Positions 46,229 to 53,979 of a stretch of 53,979 nt of DNA are shown here, piece after piece (the stretch's first letter is position 1; each line of letters starts with the position of its first letter). A program made the position numbers and the translations under genes. The notes below the pieces were generated by a model that was given only the letters and a program-made list of their open reading frames with translations, was not told where the DNA came from and ran no database searches. Source of the stretch: a virus; IMG/VR virus record IMGVR_UViG_3300032893_000062, positions 1 through 53,979 of that record. One strand, 5' to 3'.

Positions 46229-47475
46229 CTTCTCCCTTCTTTGTCCAATCTTCTTTTGCAAATTTCGACGAACTCCTCCGCACAATCAGCCCAAGTGTAT
46301 TTCGAATGCATCCGTTCGCTCGCCTTCTTCCCTCGGCGCAGCGCTTCGTCGTAGCCGTGATAAATCTGTTCGAACCTGCGAACCAGAGCATCCCCGTGCG
46401 CTATCGCTCCGTAGCTGTCATGTGCCTTCACCAGACGGATGTGATCCTTCCCCATCATCAACGCCGACGCCGCTAGAGCCGAACCAGGGTTCTCTATCTT
46501 CTCCGCTTGAATCATCTGCAGCGGCGCCATCGACCAGTCCTTCCTCCCGTTCGCGTTGGTGATCGGAAACCCAATTGACTCGTCAGCGAAGTCCACGGGT
46601 CCGCTCCAGTGCGTCCAGATCGACGGCGCCCCGGTCGCCAAAGCTTCTGCGAGAGTCAGCCCCCACCCCTCCCCGACCGAAGGCAAAAGGAAAGCGTGCG
46701 CCGAATGGTAGAGTTCCCGCATCTGCTCTCGCGTGTACGTCCGGGTGTCGAACACGATCCCCGGCAAATCGGGGGCCTCTGGGTTGCAGTCTTTCTCCTC
46801 GAAAAAGTCGACTACGGGGAACTTGATTTTCTTTGTCCCTTGGCATCGGGGACATTTAGCTCTTTCATGATCCGGGCAATCTCCCTCTCGCATCTGCACC
46901 GCAGCCTTGAACTTCACCGTTTTGTCTTCGTCCGTCCCCGATGACTTCATATAGAGCTGAACGTCTTTCGGCATTCTACCGGTTCGAAGCCATTGTGTCC
47001 ACGACGCAAGCGCCAATTGAAACCCCTTCCTCGGGTTCGGAGCTCCAACCCAAAGGAAACGGAAAGGCTCCCCGGGATCCGGCCTCTTGCGTTGGTAGAA
47101 CGGATATTGCTCCGGATCGATACCTAGACGACATCGCTCGACCTTCCCCCGCTTGTAATAGTTCCCGAATAGCTCCACGTTTTGCTTGCAGGGGACGACT
47201 AAAACGTCAGCCTCATTGATAGGCTTCACCCATCCATAGGGGAGGGTGGTCGCTTCGTACATGGTGAAAAGCAACTGCGGGTGAGCAGAATCAACAGCCT
47301 GAAACTTGTCTGGCGTTATGATGTGAACTGCTATGTCATACTCCTTGCCACGTTCTTCAATGACGAAAACATCGGTTCTTCTTCGAAGGGCCTCGAGCAT
47401 CTTGTCGGCTTGAGTGCTGTAGCCGTAGGCATTGCCAATTCCGGAAAGCTGTGATGCCCAGAGAAGGCGGATCAC
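46225..47475 (-). CDS. GT4-type glycosyltransferase with zinc-knuckle insert
   Basis: 416 aa from GTG 47475. GT-B fold: YDIAVHIITPDKFQAVDSAH, RCRLGIDPEQYPF, FRFLWVGAPNPRKGFQLALA and the donor-site signature FLLPSVGEGWGLTLAEALAT (E-x7-E type). Between the domains lies DCPDHERAKCPRCQGTKKIK, a Cys-rich knuckle not usual in GT4 enzymes. Likely transfers a hexose in the phage glycan cluster. Confidence 0.75.
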   Translation of the reverse strand: MIRLLWASQLSGIGNAYGYSTQADKMLEALRRRTDVFVIEERGKEYDIAVHIITPDKFQAVDSAHPQLLFTMYEATTLPYGWVKPINEADVLVVPCKQNVELFGNYYKRGKVERCRLGIDPEQYPFYQRKRPDPGEPFRFLWVGAPNPRKGFQLALASWTQWLRTGRMPKDVQLYMKSSGTDEDKTVKFKAAVQMREGDCPDHERAKCPRCQGTKKIKFPVVDFFEEKDCNPEAPDLPGIVFDTRTYTREQMRELYHSAHAFLLPSVGEGWGLTLAEALATGAPSIWTHWSGPVDFADESIGFPITNANGRKDWSMAPLQMIQAEKIENPGSALAASALMMGKDHIRLVKAHDSYGAIAHGDALVRRFEQIYHGYDEALRRGKKASERMHSKYTWADCAEEFVEICKRRLDKEGRR

Positions 47476-47630
47476 TTCATCCCTCCCCGCGCCCGGGTCT
47501 CGGCCTCTTCACGGCGTGCAAGTTCGTTCACGTGGTGTTCCCATGTCCACTCAGGATGTTCCCGTTGAATACGTATGGCCTCCTTAACGCGCCATCGAGA
47601 TGCCGCTATGTCTGCTTGCGTGTAGATCAC
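47472..47630 (-). CDS. Small hypothetical protein (52 aa)
   Basis: GTG start at 47630 overlapping the upstream TGA (GTGA): MIYTQADIAASRWRVKEAIR, IQREHPEWTWEHHVNELARR, charged end. Its stop overlaps the GT4 start. Helical; no family recognised. Confidence 0.55.
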   Translation of the reverse strand: MIYTQADIAASRWRVKEAIRIQREHPEWTWEHHVNELARREEAETRARGGMK

Positions 47631-48004
47631 GTCGACCCTCCCCCGCCCTCGGGAAGCTCGACCACGGAAAACCCAAATACCTTTCCGTGACGCCTTGCTT
47701 CAACTTCGTCATCAAAAATGTGACGACACGCCATGCACTGCCACCGCTTGGCTTCCTTCAGCGCGGGCTTGCATGTGTGTTCAAATTGAGAATCGTTGTG
47801 GTAATAGCAAGCAAGACAACTCGGCGCGCCCTTGGCGTCCTGGGCTTCCTGGGCGTTGTCGTCTTGGTTTGTGTCGCCTTCGGGATAGCGGTGATTGGCT
47901 TGCCATTCCACCCTCATTCCATCCCACGCTTCGCCACCTATCTCCCATCCGAAGCGTGCACCAGCCCGAAACGCATCACGCTCTTTCTGGCTCACAACGT
48001 CCAT
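47627..48004 (-). CDS. Zinc-finger hypothetical protein (125 aa)
   Basis: From ATG 48004 (MDVVSQKERDAFRAGARFGW; SD GAGGAAAGG). Two metal-binding pairs in CLACYYHNDSQFEHTC and WQCMACRHIFDDEVEARRH suggest a C2H2-like knuckle near the C-terminus. No family recognised. It overlaps a 49-aa ORF upstream by 13 bases. Confidence 0.55.
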   Translation of the reverse strand: MDVVSQKERDAFRAGARFGWEIGGEAWDGMRVEWQANHRYPEGDTNQDDNAQEAQDAKGAPSCLACYYHNDSQFEHTCKPALKEAKRWQCMACRHIFDDEVEARRHGKVFGFSVVELPEGGGGST

Positions 48005-48141
48005 CCTTTCCTCGTGATACGGTGCGACCATTCGATCACAACGGGTCCGAGAAGCCACACGATTCCGCTACCGCCAAAGTAGTGCGCCCTTCCCCAACGC
48101 GGTGCCATCGGATGATGATCTCTACGCAGATAGATTTTCAT
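47992..48141 (-). CDS. Small hypothetical protein (49 aa)
   Basis: MKIYLRRDHHPMAPRWGRAH, then YFGGSGIVWLLGPVVIEWSH and a basic end. The ATG overlaps the upstream stop (ATGA). A short hydrophobic stretch (SGIVWLLGPVVI) could contact a membrane. No family recognised. Confidence 0.45.
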   Translation of the reverse strand: MKIYLRRDHHPMAPRWGRAHYFGGSGIVWLLGPVVIEWSHRITRKGWTL

Positions 48142-48809
48142 GTCTCCCCCTCCGGTGTCTGCGCGGTGGGCTGGGCGGCTACCTTCAATCGGCTCCTGAT
48201 GTAACCGATGGCCTCATCATACCCAACCAAAGGATTATCTCTTTCGACGGTAGTGAAATGACGCAAAATTGAAAGCAACTCCGCCCGCAGCCCTCCCTCT
48301 GCGCCTGACTGCGCGGTGGACTGGGAGGGAATCTTCTGCCATTCGTCTATCTCTTCTTTGGTGAAGGCTCCCGAAAGAATGGCGTCACAGTCCTCGGCCA
48401 TGACTTCATAGTCACCGAGCTTCAGAGCGCAACGATGGTCACTCAGGTATTTTTCGATGGAGAATCGCATCTTGCGTAGAATGTCGATACGCACTCCCTC
48501 TGCGCTTGACTGCGCGGGGGCGGCTTTGAGAGCTTCCTCTGCATCGAGCTGGATATTGCACAGGTCGTCCATTTCCGATTTGCGCGTCTCTTTCATATGT
48601 CGCCAACGCGCCGTCACTCTGTTCATTCGCGTGACAACCTTTCCCAACGCCTCTCGAAGTCCCGGCGGCTCCCCGGGGGCTTCGGCGAGGATGTGACGTA
48701 GTTCAGAGGCATGTCCGCTGATTGCGCCTTCTGCCGGAAACTCCTCTTCCGTTTCCCGATCCCACTTATCTGCCAGCGCTTCCAGCTTCGCCAGTGTTTC
48801 GCTATTCAT
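48138..48809 (-). CDS. Hypothetical helical protein with AQS-AEG linkers
   Basis: 223 aa from ATG 48809 (MNSETLAKLEALADKWDRET). Three helical modules are joined by similar linkers (APAQSSAEG, STAQSGAEG, PTAQTPEG), which look like copied cassette edges. No catalytic motif. It may have arisen by joining short domains, as seen in phage and prophage early genes. Confidence 0.5.
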   Translation of the reverse strand: MNSETLAKLEALADKWDRETEEEFPAEGAISGHASELRHILAEAPGEPPGLREALGKVVTRMNRVTARWRHMKETRKSEMDDLCNIQLDAEEALKAAPAQSSAEGVRIDILRKMRFSIEKYLSDHRCALKLGDYEVMAEDCDAILSGAFTKEEIDEWQKIPSQSTAQSGAEGGLRAELLSILRHFTTVERDNPLVGYDEAIGYIRSRLKVAAQPTAQTPEGET

Positions 48810-48963
48810 GGGGCTTTTGCTCCTCTTCATCTTTCAGCCGTTGCTCTGCCCACCGCTGGTAGTAGCCATCGTGGCCGTGATTGATGTCGCCATAACACAT
48901 AGAGCATGTTTTGCTCCCTTGGTTTTCAGGAATCCAAGAACCGCAGTTTACGCAATAAGGCAT
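48802..48963 (-). CDS. Zinc-ribbon protein (53 aa)
   Basis: MPYCVNCGSWIPENQGSKTC then SMCYGDINHGHDGYYQRWAE. Two CxxC pairs (CVNC, CSMC) form a clear zinc ribbon; charged C-terminus. Overlaps the next gene's start by 8 bases. Probably a nucleic-acid or protein-binding adaptor. Confidence 0.65.
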   Translation of the reverse strand: MPYCVNCGSWIPENQGSKTCSMCYGDINHGHDGYYQRWAEQRLKDEEEQKPHE

Positions 48964-48966
48964 GTC

Positions 48967-49197
48967 TTACTCCTTGCGCTTCGCGGGGCCGTCATCGAAT
49001 AGGGCGGCAAGGATGCGGTCAGCCGTTTCCAGTACGCCAACTGGATATGGGCTTCCCATCAGTTTATCAAAGGCATCTGAAATAACCTCTATTACCCGCT
49101 CCCGCCCCTCGACGCGAAGGCGCTCGATGTCGGATGCGAGGTAGACCTCTTCATTGTCTGAAAGCATCGGATCGCCAATAGTGTATCGATTCAGCAT
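48967..49197 (-). CDS. Hypothetical protein (76 aa)
   Basis: MLNRYTIGDPMLSDNEEVYL then ASDIERLRVEGRERVIEVIS, helical. Ends 3 bases before the zinc-ribbon gene. No family recognised. Confidence 0.5.
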   Translation of the reverse strand: MLNRYTIGDPMLSDNEEVYLASDIERLRVEGRERVIEVISDAFDKLMGSPYPVGVLETADRILAALFDDGPAKRKE

Positions 49198-49234
49198 TCT
49201 CTCCCTCCTTGCCTGTATTCTCCGTTACCGCCAC

Positions 49235-49477
49235 CTAAACGGCCGCCATTTTGTTTCGGTAGTGAATGCAGGCGTGCCATTCGGATTCGTTCAAGCACTC
49301 GAACACGTCGCGCTTTCTTCCGATCAACTCGCAGAACTGGACGCGCGTGACTGTTCCGAATCCATCGTCGTGGTCGTAAAAGATGTACTCGCATCCTCCG
49401 AAGTCGGAATAGTTCACGCGCTTGTTGCCTTCCTTGGCGATCTCACTTTCAGGAACTACGAAAGGACACTGCGCCAT
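49235..49477 (-). CDS. Hypothetical protein (80 aa)
   Basis: MAQCPFVVPESEIAKEGNKR, VNYSDFGGCEYIFYDHDDGF, FCELIGRKRDVFECLNESEW, then HACIHYRN. Several cysteines are spread without a clear pair spacing. No family recognised. It lies in the gene run after the RuvC-like resolvase. Confidence 0.5.
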   Translation of the reverse strand: MAQCPFVVPESEIAKEGNKRVNYSDFGGCEYIFYDHDDGFGTVTRVQFCELIGRKRDVFECLNESEWHACIHYRNKMAAV

Positions 49478-49488
49478 TTCATCCTCCC

Positions 49489-50022
49489 TTATTGAGCACC
49501 TGTCATGAATGCCGCGATGAGGACGGCATCGGCAACGTCGGCGGTCGCGCATTCGGTTCCAAGCCGCTCCGTGTAGTATGCTGCATACTCTTTCGGCGTG
49601 AGAGTCTTCTTCAACTTCCGTTCGGAATCGGGAAGGCGAGACTTCCAAGTGATCGGGGCTATCTTCCGAACTCTCCACCCGCACGACCAGCACAAGCATA
49701 TCAGAACTCCGCGGATCTCGCCAGCTTTTCCCGCGAACATTGGCGCCGCCTTCATTGGCTCTTTCGTCCCGCCGAACACGCCATCCTCGATCCCGACCTC
49801 GATCTTCCGTCCGTGCGCCTTCTCTATCTCCGCGAAGATCTCGCTTGCCTGGACGTAGATGTAAAACAACCGCCGCAACGGCCCCGCCTTCTTGTCGGGG
49901 CGGATAGACCACTTCCCGAGCACGGTCCCCCCGGAGGTCATCAGGCAAACCCCGGCGGAAAGGCTGCCGGGGTCTATCCCTATGACGGGGTCTCCGAGGT
50001 CGAGCGTGGTGCCGGGACGCAT
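49489..50022 (-). CDS. RuvC-like Holliday junction resolvase
   Basis: 177 aa from ATG 50022. DPVIGIDPGSLSAGVCLMTS contains the first catalytic Asp (GIDPG), KIEVGIEDGVFGGTKEP the Glu, TADVADAVLIAAFM the C-terminal acidic pair of RNase H-fold resolvases. It resolves branched DNA before packaging. Preceded by SD GGAGG. Confidence 0.75.
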   Translation of the reverse strand: MRPGTTLDLGDPVIGIDPGSLSAGVCLMTSGGTVLGKWSIRPDKKAGPLRRLFYIYVQASEIFAEIEKAHGRKIEVGIEDGVFGGTKEPMKAAPMFAGKAGEIRGVLICLCWSCGWRVRKIAPITWKSRLPDSERKLKKTLTPKEYAAYYTERLGTECATADVADAVLIAAFMTGAQ

Positions 50023-50023
50023 C

Positions 50024-50299
50024 TCACGCCTCCGGGCCGACCCCGTCTTCGAAAAGCTTCTTCTGCTTCTTCTCGTCCTCGTCGAGGACGGGCTCCGGGA
50101 TGAACTCCCGCAGCTCCACGTCGACGTGCTTCTCCAGGAGCTTCCCGAGGACACCATACGCCTCCTCGTCGAAGTCCAGCTCCAGAATGACGCGGATCTT
50201 GTTCCCGTTCCGCAGCTTGCGGAAACGGCAGTCCTCAAAGACGAACTTCCCTCCGAAGCTCGTCAGGACGGGTTCCTCTTTCTTTTTCTCTTTCGCCAT
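50024..50299 (-). CDS. Hypothetical protein (91 aa)
   Basis: MAKEKKKEEPVLTSFGGKFV, FEDCRFRKLRNGNKIRVILE, LDFDEEAYGVLGKLLEKHVD, acidic end. Beta-then-helix pattern; no family recognised. Sits between the methyltransferase fusion and the resolvase; could be a DNA-recombination accessory. Confidence 0.5.
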   Translation of the reverse strand: MAKEKKKEEPVLTSFGGKFVFEDCRFRKLRNGNKIRVILELDFDEEAYGVLGKLLEKHVDVELREFIPEPVLDEDEKKQKKLFEDGVGPEA

Positions 50300-50318
50300 G
50301 GCTCTTTCCTTCCTCCTG

Positions 50319-52595
50319 TTATGATGTTGCTTCTGAAAACAAATCTTGGCCTATAAAATGAGATTCTGCATATTGACAATTCTGAACGGCGATACGGAAA
50401 TAGCTCTCCTTTAGCTCGATTCCTATTCCCTTTCGTCCAAATCTGACAGCCTGATAGATCTCGCTTCCGATTCCCATGAACGGAGAAAGCACAAGTTCTC
50501 CGGGATTGGAATACAGTTTGATGCACCTCTCGATCACGCCAAGCTGCAGCGGACAAATGTGCTTTTCGTCGTCGGCATCACGTGCGGGGGCGTAGCGTAG
50601 AACGTCCGATTCCTGGATGCCGAACCAAATGCCATGCGCCCAGTTTATCCACGTCTCATTGTCCATATCCCCGTTTTCCACGGGACGGATCGCAACTTCG
50701 CACTCCCCCGGCTTCTTAAATATGAGAACCTGATCGATAATCGCAGGCCTCGAGTGTGAGGAATCTTTTCGGAGCTGAGCGAACAAGAGCGCCTTGCTCT
50801 TGACGCGTATAGCCTGCGCTTGCGGGTTCTTCTGGATGAAGGCGCGGCCGACGAATATCCAGCCCTCGCGCTCATAGGCGCGGATAACCTCGCCGGGAAA
50901 ATCCTTCATTCCTATGTAACCATCCTTGACTTCCATGGCGGGAATGTCCGATGAGTGGACGCAGGTCAAACGGCCTGGCTTCGTCACGCGGAGCAACTCC
51001 CGGATGATGAAAGCGTAGTGGCTGAAGAACTCCCCCCAATCCTTAGAGTTTCCCAAGTCATGCTCGCTATTCGTGTAGGTGTACAGGTCAGCGAATGGAG
51101 GGGAGTACACCGACAGATCGACGCTGCTCTCACCGATTTGTGGCAGTTGCTCGCACGAATCGCCATGGATGGCGGTGAAGTTGGCCCCGATCACGGAAGA
51201 AAGGAACTGCTCCTTTTTCTCGTTGTCTTCATCTGCCATTTTTAGTTCCCTCCGTTCATAGATTGCGATATTGCGAAGCAGCTCACTGGTCATCAGCTTT
51301 GCCACGCGCTCCTTACGCTTTACGTTCTCCCATATTTCTTGCTCCGCAGCCGACATAATGATGTAGACGTTTACGGGATGTTTCTGGCCGTAGCGCCATT
51401 CGCGGCGGATACACTGGTAGTACGATTCCCATGAATCGTTTAGGCCGAAAAAGATCATGTTGTGCGCGTTTTGGAAGTTCATTCCGAATCCGCAGATTTT
51501 CGGCTTCGTTATGAGTATATGGTAATTGCCATCCTGGAAGTCTTGAAGATCGCTGATTTTCTGATCTTGAGAATCGTCTCCCTTGACCTCGCGCGCATCA
51601 CGGGCAATCCATCCCTTGAGAGCGTCTGTTTCCGATTGCAGGCCCGCCCATATGATCCACTGGCTCTTATCGCCGTCGAGGATTTCGTCAACGCAACCGA
51701 GACGGTCGGGAATGGTGGACCGCCGGACATTTGTCCGGTCGGTGATGCCGGACAACTTGGAATGGAAAAGCTCTCCCTCTGGAACGTAGTCCGATTCCAC
51801 GATCACCGGCGTGATTTTCAAAGGCGGCAGGATGTAGCCTTCGTCCGAGTATCCGAGCTCAGACGGGCGTGTCATGGCCACAGCCCACGAGGCCATCCAC
51901 TCATAGAAAGGCCCTCGCGCGTGATTCTTCAGGCGCCATTCCTGGCCCTGCTTGTTGCTATGCTTTTTCCGCGTGATACTTCCGTCCTGCTCCTCGCGCT
52001 CATCCTGCTTGTTGGCATGGATGAAAAACATAGCAAGCATTTCCGCGCTCTTGCAGATTCCGAGAAACTCCGCATGGTTTCCGATCTCGCTCTGGTCGTT
52101 CGGTGCCGGGGTTGCGGTGCAGCAGAGGCGATATTTCATTCCTTGGCATTTCTCGGTCAAGTAGCGGCGCGTCACCCCCCCGATGGATTTCAGAATAGAG
52201 GATTCATCCAAAACCACGGCTCCGAAAGCCGAGAAGTCAAGACTCTCGATCATCTCGTAGTTGCAGATCGAGAATCGCCCGGTAACATCCGCCATGCTGC
52301 GGATGTACTTGACATCGATGCCGATCTTTGCACCCTCACGGATGGTCTGCCGCGTCACCGACAACGGTGCGATGATAATGGTGCGCTCGCCCAGCAGCCT
52401 AGCCCATTCAAGTTGAATGAAGGTTTTCCCCAGGCCGGTGTCCAGAAAGATAGCCGCGCGTCCTTTATGACATGCCCAGCGTACAATATCGCGCTGAAAT
52501 GGATAGAGAAGAGAATTGATTGAAGCATCATTCACTTCAATCCCATGATAGATGATTCTATTCTTTTTTGATTGCAAAAACTCTTCGTAAGTCAT
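50319..52595 (-). CDS. SNF2/DEAD-like helicase fused to DNA methyltransferase
   Basis: 758 aa. Helicase half (1-470): FLDTGLGKTFIQLEW (Walker A variant), AVVLDESSILKS (motif II DESS), CTATPAPN (motif III) and Q..RREWRYGQKHPVNVY (motif VI). Methyltransferase half: VDLSVYSPPFADLYTYT (motif IV SPPF) then LVLSPFMGIGSEIYQAVRFG (motif I), with IGIELKESYFRIA, i.e. the order of beta-class N6-adenine/N4-cytosine enzymes. Probably modifies phage DNA against restriction, with the helicase for translocation. DNA is AT-richer than its neighbours, a sign of separate origin. Confidence 0.82.
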   Translation of the reverse strand: MTYEEFLQSKKNRIIYHGIEVNDASINSLLYPFQRDIVRWACHKGRAAIFLDTGLGKTFIQLEWARLLGERTIIIAPLSVTRQTIREGAKIGIDVKYIRSMADVTGRFSICNYEMIESLDFSAFGAVVLDESSILKSIGGVTRRYLTEKCQGMKYRLCCTATPAPNDQSEIGNHAEFLGICKSAEMLAMFFIHANKQDEREEQDGSITRKKHSNKQGQEWRLKNHARGPFYEWMASWAVAMTRPSELGYSDEGYILPPLKITPVIVESDYVPEGELFHSKLSGITDRTNVRRSTIPDRLGCVDEILDGDKSQWIIWAGLQSETDALKGWIARDAREVKGDDSQDQKISDLQDFQDGNYHILITKPKICGFGMNFQNAHNMIFFGLNDSWESYYQCIRREWRYGQKHPVNVYIIMSAAEQEIWENVKRKERVAKLMTSELLRNIAIYERRELKMADEDNEKKEQFLSSVIGANFTAIHGDSCEQLPQIGESSVDLSVYSPPFADLYTYTNSEHDLGNSKDWGEFFSHYAFIIRELLRVTKPGRLTCVHSSDIPAMEVKDGYIGMKDFPGEVIRAYEREGWIFVGRAFIQKNPQAQAIRVKSKALLFAQLRKDSSHSRPAIIDQVLIFKKPGECEVAIRPVENGDMDNETWINWAHGIWFGIQESDVLRYAPARDADDEKHICPLQLGVIERCIKLYSNPGELVLSPFMGIGSEIYQAVRFGRKGIGIELKESYFRIAVQNCQYAESHFIGQDLFSEATS

Positions 52596-52783
52596 TCCAA
52601 TTTTCCCCCGCTCTCTTCTTTTTCCTCTTCGTCTTTACTTATCGTCTGGCAATGTCCACAATTAGGGCACATCGCAGTCTTCCCTATCACGTGCGCATAG
52701 CGCAACTCCCAGGTCTTCCCACATGCGTCACAGGTCAAGGCCGGCCGCCTTTTCTTTCCCGCTCGGTTCCCGGTCTTCGTCAT
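52592..52783 (-). CDS. Zinc-ribbon protein (63 aa)
   Basis: MTKTGNRAGKKRRPALTCDA then CGKTWELRYAHVIGKTAMCP and CGHCQTI. Two CxxC pairs (CDAC, CPNC) with basic N-terminus: a typical small DNA-binding zinc ribbon. It starts inside the end of the ATPase gene (overlap 56 bases) and overlaps the helicase-methyltransferase start by ATGA. Confidence 0.6.
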   Translation of the reverse strand: MTKTGNRAGKKRRPALTCDACGKTWELRYAHVIGKTAMCPNCGHCQTISKDEEEKEESGGKLE

Positions 52784-53558
52784 CAGAGATGATGGTCCAC
52801 GTCCCCACCGTCGGGTCGAAGCGTATCGGCATCTCCCGCTCGACGACGTCCCTCCCAGTCACGTTCAACACGCCATCGTTCTGCCCTCTCGGTCGGCGGA
52901 GCGTGATCACGGTGTCAGCTCCCCCCGTGCTCCCGATGCTCCCCGCCACATCCCCGAGCCAGTCGTGCTTCCGTTCCTGCATCGGCGCTTTCTTCGTGTG
53001 ATGTACGAGAATGATCCCGATCCGGTAGCGGTCGGCAACTTCCTTCAGCGTCGCCATGGCGTCATACGTCTCACGGTAGGAATTGAAGTCCTCAACCCCC
53101 AAGAGACGCTGCAGCGTGTCAACGAAGATCGCTTTCGTGTCCGGGTGTTTCAGCATCCACGCTTCGAGGTTCGACACGCCTTCCCTTCCCCGCTTCCACG
53201 TCGTCGGAAGGTAAAGTCTCCCAGATCCATGATCGGCCACCTTAGAAAGTCGATCCTTCAGTCTCCTCTCATTATCTTCCAGCGCCAGGTAGAGGACCGT
53301 CGCCAGGTCAACGTGGATAGAACCAAGAACGCAACCTCCCACGGATATGGCCCACGCCACGGCGAGGATGAGCCACGACTTCCCGATCTTAGGCGACCCC
53401 GCGAGGATCGTTAGACCCGCGGGTATCAAGTCTGGAACTATCCAAGAGACGGGCGTCAACTCTCGGTTGAGGATCTCCTCGCAAGTCGGAGCCTCGGGGA
53501 GCTTGTCGATCTGCCCCTGGATGAAGGCCATAGCCTTCGCGGTCCCTTCGCGGCTCAT
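52728..53558 (-). CDS. RepA-like replicative ATPase (AAA_25 / RecA fold)
   Basis: 276 aa from ATG 53558 (ATGA overlap with the upstream stop). Walker A GSPKIGKSW near residue 55, Walker B KAIFVDTLQRL, HHTKK sensor-like motif (GIILVHHTKKAPM), and DWLGDVAGSIGSTGGADTVI. This matches the hexameric RepA-type or DnaB-like helicases of phages and plasmids, acting at the fork after the HTH initiator. The initiator, the 121-aa protein and this ATPase are consecutive on the circle. Confidence 0.8.
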   Translation of the reverse strand: MSREGTAKAMAFIQGQIDKLPEAPTCEEILNRELTPVSWIVPDLIPAGLTILAGSPKIGKSWLILAVAWAISVGGCVLGSIHVDLATVLYLALEDNERRLKDRLSKVADHGSGRLYLPTTWKRGREGVSNLEAWMLKHPDTKAIFVDTLQRLLGVEDFNSYRETYDAMATLKEVADRYRIGIILVHHTKKAPMQERKHDWLGDVAGSIGSTGGADTVITLRRPRGQNDGVLNVTGRDVVEREMPIRFDPTVGTWTIISDDEDREPSGKEKAAGLDL

Positions 53559-53920
53559 GTTGAAATGCCGGCCTCTTGCCATGTCTTCCCCAAATGGGAG
53601 TAGAACGAGATCAGAAAAGCGTCCACCCCAGCAGCGTCCGGTGCACCGTTGGAGATCAGGAAAGCGTCGTATTCCCTCCTTGCAATCATGGCTGCCCGTG
53701 GATTTTCCTCCATCTTCCCTTCGGCGATGTATCCGATCACGGAGTCAGCTCCAGTTGAATCTCGGTCCGACAACTGCTTCCGAAACCACTCGGCCGTGAA
53801 CCTCTGATCGTCGAGAAAGCACTCCATCATCTTTGGAAGGTTTTCTCGATCCTCTTTTTCGAGGAGAGCTCGCCACGCATCGTTGCTCACGTCGTAGATC
53901 TGCTTTTCTATGCTGCTCAT
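53555..53920 (-). CDS. Hypothetical protein (121 aa) between initiator and ATPase
   Basis: MSSIEKQIYDVSNDAWRALL, MMECFLDDQRFTAEWFRKQL, AMIARREYDAFLISNGAPDA. Helical; no family recognised. Placed between the HTH initiator (across the junction at 65-67) and the RepA-like ATPase, so it may be a helicase loader or replication accessory, by position only. Its N-terminal part is repeated at 1-68. Confidence 0.6.
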   Translation of the reverse strand: MSSIEKQIYDVSNDAWRALLEKEDRENLPKMMECFLDDQRFTAEWFRKQLSDRDSTGADSVIGYIAEGKMEENPRAAMIARREYDAFLISNGAPDAAGVDAFLISFYSHLGKTWQEAGIST

Positions 53921-53979
53921 GCTTCGTCCGCAAACAGCCGAGGCGCCATGATCTTCTTCACCCCACCGTTCCCGTCAGA
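53853..53979. repeat. Terminal direct repeat, right copy
   Basis: Identical to 1-127. Carries the start of the 121-aa gene and the last codons of the HTH initiator. Shows that the contig closes into a circle of about 53,852 bases. Confidence 0.9.

Noticed and set aside
1-53979. Integrase, repressor or tRNA genes
   Set aside because: I looked for recombinase signatures, CI-like repressors and cloverleaf genes and saw none that can be supported, so no lysogeny claim is made.

Overview
This window is a complete, circularly permuted tailed-phage genome (class Caudoviricetes). The first 127 bases recur exactly as the last 127 (1-127 = 53853-53979), so the unique circle is about 53.85 kb and the operon carrying the replication genes runs across the junction. 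The DNA is GC-rich. Nearly every gene lies on the minus strand, and most are joined by ATGA, GTGA or TGATG stop/start overlaps with strong Shine-Dalgarno (SD) sequences, which suggests a bacterial host. A sheath, tube, baseplate J-like protein, Dit-like protein and short tape measure indicate a contractile tail (myovirus morphology). I saw no integrase, tRNA or rRNA. The host cannot be named from the sequence.

Reading in transcription order (high to low coordinates): 53.9-47.5 kb (plus 0.07-0.8 kb across the junction) holds DNA metabolism: an HTH replication protein, a RepA-like ATPase, a helicase-DNA methyltransferase fusion, a RuvC-like resolvase and several small zinc-ribbon proteins. 47.5-40.3 kb is a glycan cluster: a GT4 glycosyltransferase, three GT-A-like glycosyltransferases, GDP-mannose 4,6-dehydratase, an NAD(P)-sugar oxidoreductase and two SAM methyltransferases. 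40.3-30.6 kb holds small terminase candidate, TerL, portal, minor head and fibre-like proteins and another glycosyltransferase. 28.2-19.9 kb holds prohead protease/scaffold, decoration protein, major capsid, connectors, sheath and tube. 19.8-10.9 kb holds tail chaperones, tape measure, baseplate and two paralogous tail fibres. 10.9-7.8 kb is the lysis region. 7.5-0.1 kb is the early/recombination region (SSB, ERF annealase, PD-(D/E)XK nuclease, HNH, small proteins).

The outstanding system lies at 28.3-30.6 kb. A 259-residue protein with the IS110 C-terminal (Transposase_20/Nop-like) RNA-binding region, without any visible nuclease domain, is co-transcribed with a ParB-like protein behind a ribbon-helix-helix protein. 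It is followed immediately by an array of about 35 ten-base repeats of two alternating types, separated by unique 8-base spacers (36-base period per pair). This matches the architecture of TIGR-Tas (tandem interspaced guide RNA) systems. A second array with the same repeats (11 repeats, 10 spacers) lies far away at 1.0-1.2 kb beside the replication gene, with no tas gene next to it. The two loci are almost diametrically opposite on the circle.

Only two short plus-strand units were found, each with its own promoter and terminator: a small lipoprotein-like gene wedged between the two tail fibre genes (11.9-12.2 kb), and a tiny transcript with an 18-codon ORF (7.6-7.8 kb). Several promoters share an ACA-N17-TAC pattern with an extended -10 (GTGATAC).
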